Assembly (NCBI GenBank): GCA_028875725.1
Contig: JAPPCR010000006.1
Location: 1,433,786-1,497,785, forward strand
DNA: 64,000 nucleotides
Source: Acidobacteriota bacterium
GTDB lineage: Bacteria; Acidobacteriota; Thermoanaerobaculia; Multivoradales; Multivoraceae
Direction: 5' to 3'
Positions within the stretch are counted from its first letter, which is position 1. Each line of letters opens with the position of its first letter. This document shows positions 17,317 through 26,321 of this stretch, in pieces. The translations under genes and the position numbers were made by a program. Below the pieces are notes generated by a model, which was not told the DNA's origin, ran no database searches, and was given only the letters and a program-made list of their open reading frames with translations.

Positions 17317-18390
17317 TTGAAGGCGGCGGTCAACGAATCAGAAGCGGCTCCCCGGGGCGTCTGCGAGGATGTCTGCCAGGCCATCGGCGGTACGCCGATG
17401 GTGCGTCTCCGGCGTTCCCTGAGCGATGCCGGGGCCGGCGTCGAGGTGTTCGCGAAGCTCGAGTTCCTCAACCCGATGGGCAGTGTCAAGGACCGGGTCG
17501 CGCGCTATCTCGTCGATCGTGCACTCGCGTCCGGCGTGCTCAAACCCGGTGGGCTGGTGATCGAGGCGTCGTCCGGCAACACGGCGATGGGCCTGGCCAT
17601 GATGGCCACGACCCGTGGACTGCGCTGCCGCGCGGTCGTCCGTCGCCAGACCAGCCGCGAGAAGCTCGATTGCCTGCGTGCTCTGGGGGTCGAACTCGTC
17701 CTGGTCGACGGCGATCTGGACCCCGGGCACCCGGAGTCGTACAACCGGAAGGCCCGAAGCCTGATGGCGGCCGAGCCGGGAGCCTTCTTTCCGGACCAGC
17801 ACAACAACCGGGACAACAACGAGTGCCACTACGAGACGACGGCTCCGGAGATCTGGGATCAGATGGAAGGCCGGATCGACGTCTTCGTCGGCGGCATCGG
17901 CACCGGCGGCACGGTTTCAGGGGTGGGCCGATTCCTGAAAGAGAGGGATCCGACCATCCAGGTCGTGGCGGTCGATGTCGAAGGGTCCGTGTTCAGCCGC
18001 CACTTCGCGGCTCTCTCCGGAGCCCCCGACGCGTCCGCGCCCGAGGGCCGCTACCTGCTCGAAGGACTGGGCGACGAAGAGATCATCGACTGTCCGGAGT
18101 TCGAGGTCTTCGACCGGATGCTCCAGGTCAGCGACGCCGAGGCGTTCCTTGCGGCCCGCGAACTGGCCCGGCACGAGGCGATGCTCGTGGGTGGTTCAAG
18201 TGGCGCGGCGCTTTGGGGCGTGCGGCAGATGCTGCCGGAACTGCGGCCGGGCGCCCGGGTCGTGACGCTGTTTCCCGATTCGGGGACCCGCTATCTGAGC
18301 ACGATCTACAACGACGACTGGCTGCGCGAACAGGGGCTGCCCGTCGGGCGCGAAGAACTCGGGCTTCAACCGGCGAAGATCAACTCATAG
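17317..18390 (+). CDS. Cysteine synthase / cystathionine beta-synthase-like PLP enzyme
   Basis: A 357-residue fold-type II PLP enzyme with the PLP lysine at K58 in NPMGSVKDR, the substrate loop EASSGNTAMGLAM, and the phosphate cup GGIGTGGTVSG. These fit O-acetylserine sulfhydrylase or catalytic-only cystathionine beta-synthase. The HNNRDNNECHYETTAPEIW segment is typical of CBS-like enzymes, so the exact reaction is open. TTG start. The last 25 bp overlap the convergent CPBP gene. No cystathionine lyase is next to it. Confidence 0.85.
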   Translation: MKAAVNESEAAPRGVCEDVCQAIGGTPMVRLRRSLSDAGAGVEVFAKLEFLNPMGSVKDRVARYLVDRALASGVLKPGGLVIEASSGNTAMGLAMMATTRGLRCRAVVRRQTSREKLDCLRALGVELVLVDGDLDPGHPESYNRKARSLMAAEPGAFFPDQHNNRDNNECHYETTAPEIWDQMEGRIDVFVGGIGTGGTVSGVGRFLKERDPTIQVVAVDVEGSVFSRHFAALSGAPDASAPEGRYLLEGLGDEEIIDCPEFEVFDRMLQVSDAEAFLAARELARHEAMLVGGSSGAALWGVRQMLPELRPGARVVTLFPDSGTRYLSTIYNDDWLREQGLPVGREELGLQPAKINS

Positions 18391-19106
18391 CCCACGGCCA
18401 TGATCGCGAGGTCGAGGCAGACGTGGCTGAGCCAGGGGGCCAGCAGGCGGTTGCCCGTGGCGCGGTAGAGCAGCGACCAGAGGACGCCTCCTAGGACGAC
18501 CGGAAGCGACATGAGGGTCAGGACCAGGATCGAGGTGTCGCCAAGGTAGACGCCGATGACGACCACGTGGTGAGCGGCGAAGCCGATGGCTGCCACCACG
18601 TGCGACCACCTGGAGGAAGTCAGGCGGCGGAGCCTCCCGTAGACGAAGGCTCGCCAGTAGACCTCCTCGAGCCAGGAGTGGACGAAGCTGATCAGGAGCG
18701 CCGCGACGATGTAGCGCTCCAGCGTGTCGAGATGGAAGTCGGCCAGCTTGACCGTGATCGCTTCGGCGGCCGTCGCGGCCATCTCCCCGCCGCGAAACAG
18801 AAAGGCATAGGCCAGCCAGGTGAAGCCGGCCCCCGCGATGCCGGTGCCCAGCCCGAGGGCGACCGATCGGCCCGGCCTCGAGGGACCGAAGGCGGCGGCC
18901 AGCAGCACACCCAGGACGGCCAGGGGTCCGGCGAACTGGAGCGCCTTGGCGCCGAGGTAGACGGGGGCGACCCAGGCGGTGCCCTCGAGCCAGACGAAGT
19001 AGGCGAGCGAGGCGATTGTGGGCAGCGTCATCGCGGCGGTCAGGATCGTCCACCAGAGACCTCGACGTCGCGGCTCGATCGGTTCGTGCTCGCCGGGCCG
19101 GTTCAT
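18366..19106 (-). CDS. CPBP (CAAX/Abi-type) intramembrane protein
   Basis: A 246-residue polytopic protein of the CPBP family, related to Rce1 proteases. About seven hydrophobic segments are visible. The three active-site motifs are present: SWLEEVYWRAFVYGRL (EExxxR), GFAAHHVVV and WLSHVCLDLAI, so catalytic competence is plausible. The ATG at 19106 overlaps the TGA of the upstream glycosyltransferase (ATGA). The substrate is unknown; linkage suggests a role in envelope glycan handling, but these proteins are diverse. Confidence 0.85.
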   Translation of the reverse strand: MNRPGEHEPIEPRRRGLWWTILTAAMTLPTIASLAYFVWLEGTAWVAPVYLGAKALQFAGPLAVLGVLLAAAFGPSRPGRSVALGLGTGIAGAGFTWLAYAFLFRGGEMAATAAEAITVKLADFHLDTLERYIVAALLISFVHSWLEEVYWRAFVYGRLRRLTSSRWSHVVAAIGFAAHHVVVIGVYLGDTSILVLTLMSLPVVLGGVLWSLLYRATGNRLLAPWLSHVCLDLAIMAVGYELIFAG

Positions 19107-20383
19107 CGCCGGGCGCCATCCTCCAGAGCGTCGACGTAGGCCTGCCGGTACTTTCCCGCCACGATGTCCCAGGTCAGTTGGGCGACGGCGCGGGCGCGGG
19201 CCCTGGCAGCCATCAGGCGCCGCTGTTCCGGGTTGGCCAGGAGACCTGAGAGCGCCTCCCTCAGAGCGGGGCGATCCTGCTCCGGAACGAGGATTCCCTG
19301 CGCTCCCGACTCCACCGCGAGAGGGATGCCGGAAACCGTCGTCGCGACCACCGGCAGCCCGCTTGCCAGGGCTTCCAGGATCACGTTGGGCAGGCCGTCG
19401 ACGTTGCCCTGCGGATCGTGAACGGCGGGGAGGACGAACAGGTCCGCGCAGCGGTAGAGGCCGGGCAGATCGTCGTGGGCGACAGCGCCGGGAAGATGGA
19501 CCCGATCCGCGTGATCGGGCCTCCAGCCGTTGACTGCGCCTCGGAAATCCGCCATCTGATCGCCGTCGCCGGCGATGATCGCGTGCAGGTCGCTGAAGTC
19601 GGAGAGCAGCCGGGGCAGAACGTCGATCAGCACCTGGAAGCCCTTCTTCGTCGCCAGGCGGCCGACGCCGAGCAGGACGGTGGCGTCTCCTGGAATCACC
19701 AGGCGTTTGCGCCAGGGTGCTTCGTCGAACTCGCCCGGCAACTCCGCAGCAGGGCAGAACGTGTCGGTGTCGACGCCGTAGGGGATGACGCGGGACGGTT
19801 TGCCCTGGTAGCCGATCCGCTGGACTCTCTCGACGAGTTCGGGCGAGCATCCGGTGAGAAGGCCGCAACGCGACAGGGCCCGACGGATGGCCGGGCGAGC
19901 GACCGCCTTCTCGGCCAGAAAGACGTCGCTGCCGTGAAGCCCGGCGGCGATCAGCGTCGCTCGTCTGTGTACGCCCGGCCAGAGGGCTACCAGCCCGTTC
20001 GGCGCGACCCAGTGAGCGTGGAGCAGGTCGTAGCGGTCGCGCCGGAGGTGCCGGGCGACGGCCTTTGCCGCCGCTAGCAGGTACAGCGGAGCGGCGAGCG
20101 CGGCGCCCGGCCGCACATGCTCGTCCGCGGCCAGACTGCGGCCGTAGCCAAGGACCTCCAATGGGCGGGGGGCGTAGGCGAAGGAGCGGACATCGACGCC
20201 GTCGTCGTTCCAGGCGCGGCGCACCTGTGCCGCGCGCGGAACGAGAACCGTGACCTCGTCGCCGGTGCGGACCAACCCGCGGGCCAGCTCGCGGATGAAC
20301 GGTCCGGCCGTGTCGCCGGGCCAACGAGGGTAGGTCTGGGTGAGGAAGAGGATGCGCAGGTCCGCGCTCCTGCAGCCGGGCAA
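19103..20383 (-). CDS. Glycosyltransferase family 4
   Basis: A 426-residue GT-B glycosyltransferase. It begins RILFLTQTYPRWPGDTAGPF after a TTG start six bases behind the GT2 gene, has the HAHWVAPNGLVA and VIPYGVDTDTF blocks, and carries the donor-site signature ILEALASGLPVVATTVSGIP. It is coupled to the CPBP gene by ATGA. It probably extends a glycan on the lipid made by its GT2 partner. Confidence 0.86.
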   Translation of the reverse strand: MPGCRSADLRILFLTQTYPRWPGDTAGPFIRELARGLVRTGDEVTVLVPRAAQVRRAWNDDGVDVRSFAYAPRPLEVLGYGRSLAADEHVRPGAALAAPLYLLAAAKAVARHLRRDRYDLLHAHWVAPNGLVALWPGVHRRATLIAAGLHGSDVFLAEKAVARPAIRRALSRCGLLTGCSPELVERVQRIGYQGKPSRVIPYGVDTDTFCPAAELPGEFDEAPWRKRLVIPGDATVLLGVGRLATKKGFQVLIDVLPRLLSDFSDLHAIIAGDGDQMADFRGAVNGWRPDHADRVHLPGAVAHDDLPGLYRCADLFVLPAVHDPQGNVDGLPNVILEALASGLPVVATTVSGIPLAVESGAQGILVPEQDRPALREALSGLLANPEQRRLMAARARARAVAQLTWDIVAGKYRQAYVDALEDGARR

Positions 20384-20389
20384 CCGGGT

Positions 20390-21409
20390 TCAGCCGACCC
20401 GCTCTCGCACCGAGTAGCTGTCGGGACGGCGAAAGTTCTTGAAGGTGATCAGTTCGCCGATCAGGCCCGTCGTGACAATCTGGATGCCCAGGACCATCAG
20501 CAGGACGCCGAGCAGCAGCAGCGGCCGGTTGGAAAGGGAGGCGCCGGCGAACCAGAGCGCCGCCAGATAGGCGCAGATGCCCAGGCCGGCGGCGAAGCTG
20601 ATCAGGCCGATCGGGCCGAAGAGGTGCAACGGGCGGCGGGTGAAGCGGCTGATGAACAGGACCGTGATCAGGTCCACGGGTCCCTTGTAGGAGCGATCCC
20701 ATCCGTACCGGCTGCGGCCGACGCGGCGCGGATGGTGCGCCACCGGAATCTCTCCGACGAGAAAGCCGCGCCGGCTGGCGAGCACGGGAATGTAGCGGTG
20801 GAGTTCGCCGTACACGGCGACCTGCTCCAGGACTTCCCGGCGGTAGGCCTTGAAGCCGGAGTTGAAGTCGTGCAGCCGGACGTTCGAAAGCGTGCGCGTC
20901 ACCCAGTTGAAGACCCTGGATGCCAGTCGACGGCGCCACGGGTCGCGCCGGGTGCGCTTCCAGCCCGAGACGAGGTCCAGAGGGCCGTCTTCGAGCGCCT
21001 GCAACAGGCGCGGAATCTCGTCGGGATCGTCCTGCAGGTCGCCATCCATCGTGACGAGAATCCGGCCCCGCGAGTGATCCACGCCGGCCGAAAGGGCGGC
21101 CGCCTTGCCAAAGTTCCGGCGCAACCGGATGAGCCGCACCCGGGGATCGCGCTGGTGTTCGCGGCGAACGACATCGGAAGTGCCGTCGGTCGAGCCGTCG
21201 TCGATGAACACGAGTTCCGCCCGGACATGAATGGCGTCCAGGTTGGCAAGCACGCGCTCGGCGAGGGCGGAGACCGTCGCACTCTCGTCGAGGACCGGCA
21301 CGAGGACGCTGACGTCGAGGGGCGTTTCCTCGTCCCTGGTGATGGACGGCTCCTCAGCCCAGGAATGGGCTTTCCTCGGCGGCGCCGCCAACTCGATCGT
21401 CTCGGCCAT
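20390..21409 (-). CDS. Polyprenol-phosphate glycosyltransferase (GT2, DPM1/ArnC-like)
   Basis: A 339-residue membrane-anchored GT2 enzyme. After a ~25-residue variable N-terminus comes DVSVLVPVLDESATV, then FIDDGSTDGTSDVV, the metal-binding MDGDLQDDPDEIPRL (DxD) and SGWKRTRRDP. Two C-terminal transmembrane helices (about 240-260 and 275-300) fit enzymes that load a sugar onto undecaprenyl phosphate. The sugar is not predictable. Confidence 0.88.
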   Translation of the reverse strand: MAETIELAAPPRKAHSWAEEPSITRDEETPLDVSVLVPVLDESATVSALAERVLANLDAIHVRAELVFIDDGSTDGTSDVVRREHQRDPRVRLIRLRRNFGKAAALSAGVDHSRGRILVTMDGDLQDDPDEIPRLLQALEDGPLDLVSGWKRTRRDPWRRRLASRVFNWVTRTLSNVRLHDFNSGFKAYRREVLEQVAVYGELHRYIPVLASRRGFLVGEIPVAHHPRRVGRSRYGWDRSYKGPVDLITVLFISRFTRRPLHLFGPIGLISFAAGLGICAYLAALWFAGASLSNRPLLLLGVLLMVLGIQIVTTGLIGELITFKNFRRPDSYSVRERVG

Positions 21410-21485
21410 CGTCTCTCGCCGTCCTCGTGGTCAGCCTACAGCAACCGGCCGCTACCGACCTGGACCGCGGAGGGGCCTTGCGGAC

Positions 21486-23297
21486 TCAGTCCGTCGGCGC
21501 CGTGGCGCGCGCGGTCGGCGCGGACGTCTCCGAGAGCCGGGCTGGTTCCGGTGCCGCTTCCGGTTGCGGTGGAACGTACTCGATTCTCCGGCCGTTGACG
21601 ATCAGGACGACCGGCTCGGATTCGAGGTCGAACTGGACCGTCGTCTCCTGCCTGGCGTTCACCTGGATCTTCTGGTCGATCCGGTCGTCCGGCTGCCACC
21701 TGGGGTTTCGGAGGAGGCTGAGCATGTGGGTGCCCGCGGGGACGGGCAGGTCGCGGATGGGCGTCCAGCCGATCGCTTCATCACCGATGCGGACGAAGAC
21801 GGGACGTTCCGATCCGGTCGCCGCCGCGATGCTGACCGCGCCAGGCCGAACCAGTGGCACCGGCGTCTCCAGCAGCCGGCCGACGCCGACCTGGGTCACG
21901 ACCTGTTCCCGGATCTGGAAGTCGCGAGTGGCGAGTTCGAAGGTCAGCAGGTGGTCGACCTCGGCTTCCACCTCGAAGACCCTTCTACGGTCGAGGAGCA
22001 CGGGCGCCTCGCCGTCGATGGAGACGGTGATGTGCGGATCCCAGGCGGGCGCGAGGGCGAGACGGCCGATGCCCCGGCTGACGGCTGGTGAGGCGTCCGG
22101 GAGTCGTGCTTCGGGTTCCTCGAGCGTACCCGGACTGACGGGCTGCGTGGCGGGCTCCTCGCTTCCGGTCTCGGCGGCCACAGCCTGCCGTTCGACCGGC
22201 GCTTCGTTCTGCGGCGCAGGCGCTTCCGAGCCGGCGAGCGGGCTGCCCTTCGACCACCAAAGCGTGCCGCCGAGCCAGAGCGCCGTTCCGGCGACCGTGG
22301 CGAAAGTCAGCCAGCGGCGACGAAGGCGGGAACGGCGCGGCCGGCGGATCGCGTCGGCGACCCGGTCGAGAGTCGGCGGGGAGGTCGGCTCCGGAGATGC
22401 GGCGCCTCCGTTGATCTCGACTTCGATCAGTGAGGAGTCGGAGGTTTGCGGTGTCTGTACCGAGGTTGCCGTCCAGTCCTTCGGCACGTCCTGCGACGGC
22501 GTTTCGTGGCTTTTGGTCTCGGCGAGGAGATCCCGGTGGGCCTCCTCGATGGCGCTGACGATGGGGGTGAAGTTCGCCGCACGCTTGCCGGGATCCTCCC
22601 TGAGGCAGGCGTCGAGAACGGAAACAAGCGATCTCGCGACGTGCGACGGGATCTGAGCCCTGATCGCCTTTTGCAGGAGACGCCGATCTTTCGACTTCAA
22701 CCGGCCCGAGGTTGTCGCGGCGCCGGTCGGTTGAAAGGTCAGCACTCGATGCGTGAGCGCACCGAACGCGTAGATGTCTGTCGGCACATCGGCGTTCTCG
22801 CCGCGCAGCAACTCCGGTGCGCTGTACCTGGCGTGCGCGCGCGGTCGCGGATTCGCGAAACCCCGGACCGCGGCGTCGTCGTCGGAGCTAATCGTGATGG
22901 CACCGGGGTGGATATCTCCGTGGACGACGCCCAGGCCATGTGCGTACTCCAGTGCGCGCGCGACCTGCGCCAGCCAGCCCAGAGCCGTCCGGATCGGGAG
23001 TCTGTCGCAGCGTTCGAGTCGTGCCGCCAGGGTTTCGGCGCCCAGGCACTGCTCGATTCGACAGGACGTCGCGCCGTCGATTCCGAAGTCGAGAATCCGG
23101 GCGATCGAGGCGTGTTCCAGCCTTCCCACGGCTGCGGCCCGCTTCAGGAACAGGGCCTGAGCTTCGGCGTTCTCCGTGACCCAGGTGTCGACGACGACGG
23201 AGCTTTCGTCCCGCGTGTCGCGACCGAGATAGGAGGCTGCTCCAGCCTTCGCTTCGAGGCGGCGGAGAATCTCAAAGTGACCAATTCGTTGACTCAT
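21486..23297 (-). CDS. Membrane-anchored Ser/Thr pseudokinase with C-terminal PEGA-like region
   Basis: A 603-residue protein starting at ATG 23297 (MSQRIGHFEILRRL). Residues 7-270 have the eukaryotic-like kinase fold, with RYSAPELLRG and PTDIYAFGAL preserved. The ATP-binding machinery is gone: the glycine loop is degraded, the VAIK lysine is D37, the alpha-C Glu is R53, the catalytic-loop Asn is A133, and DFG reads GFA (146-148); only D128 of HGD remains. One transmembrane segment lies near residue 345. The periplasmic part includes PEGA-like strands such as WTPIRDLPVPAGTHML. It is probably a signalling scaffold rather than an active kinase. Confidence 0.82.
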   Translation of the reverse strand: MSQRIGHFEILRRLEAKAGAASYLGRDTRDESSVVVDTWVTENAEAQALFLKRAAAVGRLEHASIARILDFGIDGATSCRIEQCLGAETLAARLERCDRLPIRTALGWLAQVARALEYAHGLGVVHGDIHPGAITISSDDDAAVRGFANPRPRAHARYSAPELLRGENADVPTDIYAFGALTHRVLTFQPTGAATTSGRLKSKDRRLLQKAIRAQIPSHVARSLVSVLDACLREDPGKRAANFTPIVSAIEEAHRDLLAETKSHETPSQDVPKDWTATSVQTPQTSDSSLIEVEINGGAASPEPTSPPTLDRVADAIRRPRRSRLRRRWLTFATVAGTALWLGGTLWWSKGSPLAGSEAPAPQNEAPVERQAVAAETGSEEPATQPVSPGTLEEPEARLPDASPAVSRGIGRLALAPAWDPHITVSIDGEAPVLLDRRRVFEVEAEVDHLLTFELATRDFQIREQVVTQVGVGRLLETPVPLVRPGAVSIAAATGSERPVFVRIGDEAIGWTPIRDLPVPAGTHMLSLLRNPRWQPDDRIDQKIQVNARQETTVQFDLESEPVVLIVNGRRIEYVPPQPEAAPEPARLSETSAPTARATAPTD

Positions 23298-23330
23298 GCA
23301 CGAATGCCAAGAAGTTGATGCGAGGGCGCG

Positions 23331-23339
23331 ATGATAGCA
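23331..23339 (-). promoter_or_regulatory. Possible extended -10 promoter for the pseudokinase gene
   Basis: On the minus strand TGCTATCAT forms an extended -10 element about 30 bp before the ATG at 23297; no good -35 box is present. The 135-bp divergent gap it lies in (23298-23432) also holds the threonine synthase upstream region, with a 6-bp inverted repeat CTGTCG-AA-CGACAG and no clear plus-strand promoter. Confidence 0.4.
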
Positions 23340-23432
23340 CACTTTCTGCGTAAGTTGTTGCTATTCAGTGGCTTGTGTCTGTCGAACGACAGCCTTGAGC
23401 GGCGCTGCTAGGGTCGGCAGGGCGGGATCGAG

Positions 23433-24596
23433 ATGGAGCCGGACAGTGAGAGCATGGAGCGCTGGGCCCAGGGCCTGGTTTGCTCCGCTACCGGAGTCAG
23501 GGCGTCTCTGGACGAGCCGGCCTTCCTTTCGCCCGCCGGCAAGCCGTGGCTCGTAAGCTACGAACTGGATCGCCAGCGGGGCGAGACCCTCGCGCGCGAT
23601 CTCCATCACCGACCGTGGACCTTGTGGCGGTACCGCGAGTTGCTGCCGGTGTCCGACTTCCACGGTCGGGTCGATCTGGGGGAAGGCGGCACTCCCGTCG
23701 TGCGGCTTCGCCGCGCGTATCCCGACGGCGCGAGAGTCTTCGTCAAGAACGAGGCGGGAAATCCGACGGGTTCGTTCAAGGACCGGGGCCTTTCCCTGGC
23801 CGTGAACCGCGCCCGGGAACTCGGCGCCCCCGGCGTCCAGCTTCCGAGCGCCGGCAACGCGGGCGTTTCGGCCGCGGCCTACGCCGCGGCGGCCGGGTTG
23901 CCCTGCCGTGTGGGGCTGCCGGAAGACACTCCGGCGACCGTTGTTGAACGTTGCCGTCGATTCGGCGCGGAGGTGATCGAGTCGGGCGGCACGCTGGTCG
24001 ATGCCGGCGCCGCGCTGCAGGAACTTGGCGGCGGTTTCTGGGATCTGTCGACCCTGCGCGAGCCGTACCGTGCCGAGGGCAAGAAGACGATGGGTTTCGA
24101 GGTCGCCGAACAGTTTGGCTGGCGGCTGCCGGACTGGATCGTCTATCCGACCGGCGGTGGCACGGGCATCGTCGGCATGGCGAAGGCCTTCGCCGAACTC
24201 CGCGGGCTGGGCCTTCTGAGCGGACCGTCCGCGAAGTTCGCGGTCGTCCAGATGGCGGGCTGCGCACCGATCGTGCGGGCCTACGAGGAGGGTGACCAGC
24301 ATGCCGATCCCTGGGAAGCGCCGGATACCCGCGTCTGGGGCCTGCGGGTGCCGCGAGCGATCGGCGACTTCCTGGTTCTACGGGCGGTGCGCGAGAGCGG
24401 TGGAACGGCGGTCGCTGTCGAGGAGGACGTGGTGGCGGAGATGACGCGGAGAATGGCGGCGCGGGAGGGGCTCCTGATCGGCCCCGAAACCGCGGCGTCG
24501 ATGGCTGCGGTCGCCCGGCTCAGGGACTCCGGTACCATCCGTCGCGGCGAGTCCGTGCTGGTCTTCGCTACCGGCCATCCGGCCAACTACGTCTAG
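23433..24596 (+). CDS. thrC: Threonine synthase
   Basis: A 387-residue fold-type II PLP enzyme converting O-phosphohomoserine to threonine. The PLP lysine is K116 in NPTGSFKDRG, with LPSAGNAGVSAAAYAAAAG and the phosphate cup PTGGGTGIVG. Length and motifs suit the short (class I/archaeal-like) threonine synthases; other threonine/serine-type PLP enzymes are a less likely alternative. No hom or thrB is nearby. A transporter gene follows 15 bp later. Confidence 0.87.
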   Translation: MEPDSESMERWAQGLVCSATGVRASLDEPAFLSPAGKPWLVSYELDRQRGETLARDLHHRPWTLWRYRELLPVSDFHGRVDLGEGGTPVVRLRRAYPDGARVFVKNEAGNPTGSFKDRGLSLAVNRARELGAPGVQLPSAGNAGVSAAAYAAAAGLPCRVGLPEDTPATVVERCRRFGAEVIESGGTLVDAGAALQELGGGFWDLSTLREPYRAEGKKTMGFEVAEQFGWRLPDWIVYPTGGGTGIVGMAKAFAELRGLGLLSGPSAKFAVVQMAGCAPIVRAYEEGDQHADPWEAPDTRVWGLRVPRAIGDFLVLRAVRESGGTAVAVEEDVVAEMTRRMAAREGLLIGPETAASMAAVARLRDSGTIRRGESVLVFATGHPANYV

Positions 24597-24611
24597 GGGA
24601 GGCTCTGCGCG

Positions 24612-26321
24612 ATGCCCGAGCAGGTGTTCGGTTCGATTGCGGATGGTGTGAACGGACTGCTCGGACCGGTGGCCGGCTGGCTGGAGGGTCTGGTCTGGAA
24701 CACGCCGCCGCAGGCGCCCATTCTGGCCCTCGTGTTACTGGGCACCGGCCTGTTCGTGACCGTTCGGCTCGGCCTGATCCAGTTGCGGGGCTTCCGGCAC
24801 GCCTGGGCCATTCTCGGCGGCAAGTACAACGATCCGGACGACGAAGGCGACCTGGTTCATTTTCAGGCGTTGACCACGGCTCTTTCCGCGACGGTGGGCA
24901 TCGGCAACATCGCCGGCGTCGCGATCGCGATTCGCATGGGAGGTCCCGGGGCCCTGTTCTGGATGTGGGTGACGGCGTTCTTCGGCATGGCGCTCAAGTT
25001 CGCGGAGTGCACGCTGGCCGTGGAGTACCGGCGGGTGCATGGGGACGGTTCCGTGTCCGGTGGTCCCATGTACTACATCGAGAAGGGCCTGGGGGCGAAC
25101 TGGAAATGGATGGCGATGCTGTTCGCCGGCCTGGCCGTCATCTGCTCGTTCGGAACCGGCAACATGAACCAGGCGAACACGATGGCCGATCAGCTCGAGT
25201 CCCAGTTCGGCCTGGCGCCGGTCTGGAGCGGCCTCGTCTTCGCCTCTCTCGTCGCCCTCGTGATCATCGGCGGCATTCGCCGCATCGGGAGGGTGACCTC
25301 GATTCTCGCTCCCGGAATGGCCGTGATCTACGTTGGCGGGGCTCTCTTCATCCTGCTGGCGAACATAGACCAGGTGCCGGCGAGCTTCGCCCTGATCGTG
25401 GAGCAGGCGTTCCGGCCGACCTCTATGGTCGGCGGCGCCGCCGGTTCCTTCCTGATGACGATGATGTGGGGCATCCGGCGCGGTCTGTTCAGCAACGAGG
25501 CGGGGCAGGGCAGCGCGCCAATCGCACACGCCACGGCCAAGACGGACGAACCGGTTCGCGAGGGTCTCGTGGCCTCGCTGGAGCCCTTCATCGACACCCT
25601 GGTCATCTGCACGATGACCGGTCTGGTGATCGTGACGACGGACGCCTGGCGCGACGCCGCACCCCAGAGCTTCGGTCTTGACGAGGTCGAGGGCATTCAC
25701 CGGGTGCTCGAAGACGACTCCGAGCTTCTGACTGCGCGGGACGAGCGCGCCGGCGTGGGCGGCGGCGCGCTCGAGGTCGTGGACGGAGCCGCCAGTGGCT
25801 CGTTCGTGTTTCTCAACGCGACGATCGTCGACGCGCGCCTCGTGGACGGCGAGGGTACCGCCTGGAGCGGCAGGCTGGAGTTGGGCGCCGACGGCTCCCT
25901 TCGCGCCGAGGGGTCCGAGCCGCGAATCGAGGGCGGAGCCCTGCTGAACGGCGCGCCCCTGACGGCCCGCGCCTTCAGCCTCGGTCTTCCGGGCAGCCGC
26001 GGCGACCTGATCGTCACCCTCTCGGTGCTGCTGTTCGCCGTGTCGACGGCTATCTCGTGGTCGTACTACGGCGACCGCTCGACCGAGTACCTCTTCGGAG
26101 AGAGGGCGATTCCGGTCTACCGCTGGATCTACGTCGGCTTCTTCTTCATGGGTTGCCTGCTGCCGCTGACCACCGTGTGGACCTTCGGCGACGTCGCGCT
26201 CGGCCTGATGTCCTTCCCCAACCTCATCTCGCTGCTCCTGCTCTCGGGGGTGGTCACCGGCTTGACCAGGTCCTACTTCCGCCGCCACCTCGGGAAGGGA
26301 AGCGGCGGCGGCAATGACTGA
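24612..26321 (+). CDS. Alanine/glycine:cation symporter (AGCS family) with an insertion
   Basis: A 569-residue Na+- or H+-coupled amino-acid carrier. The core signatures are TALSATVGIGNIAGVAIAI and GGPMYYIEKGLG in the N-terminal half, and RRGLFSNEAGQGSAPIAHA near residue 295. AGCS proteins are usually about 450-500 residues; here about residues 347-450 form a hydrophilic segment (from DDSELLTARDERAG to SLGLPGSRGD) between membrane helices. It overlaps the next transporter gene by 8 bp. Confidence 0.9.
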   Translation: MPEQVFGSIADGVNGLLGPVAGWLEGLVWNTPPQAPILALVLLGTGLFVTVRLGLIQLRGFRHAWAILGGKYNDPDDEGDLVHFQALTTALSATVGIGNIAGVAIAIRMGGPGALFWMWVTAFFGMALKFAECTLAVEYRRVHGDGSVSGGPMYYIEKGLGANWKWMAMLFAGLAVICSFGTGNMNQANTMADQLESQFGLAPVWSGLVFASLVALVIIGGIRRIGRVTSILAPGMAVIYVGGALFILLANIDQVPASFALIVEQAFRPTSMVGGAAGSFLMTMMWGIRRGLFSNEAGQGSAPIAHATAKTDEPVREGLVASLEPFIDTLVICTMTGLVIVTTDAWRDAAPQSFGLDEVEGIHRVLEDDSELLTARDERAGVGGGALEVVDGAASGSFVFLNATIVDARLVDGEGTAWSGRLELGADGSLRAEGSEPRIEGGALLNGAPLTARAFSLGLPGSRGDLIVTLSVLLFAVSTAISWSYYGDRSTEYLFGERAIPVYRWIYVGFFFMGCLLPLTTVWTFGDVALGLMSFPNLISLLLLSGVVTGLTRSYFRRHLGKGSGGGND

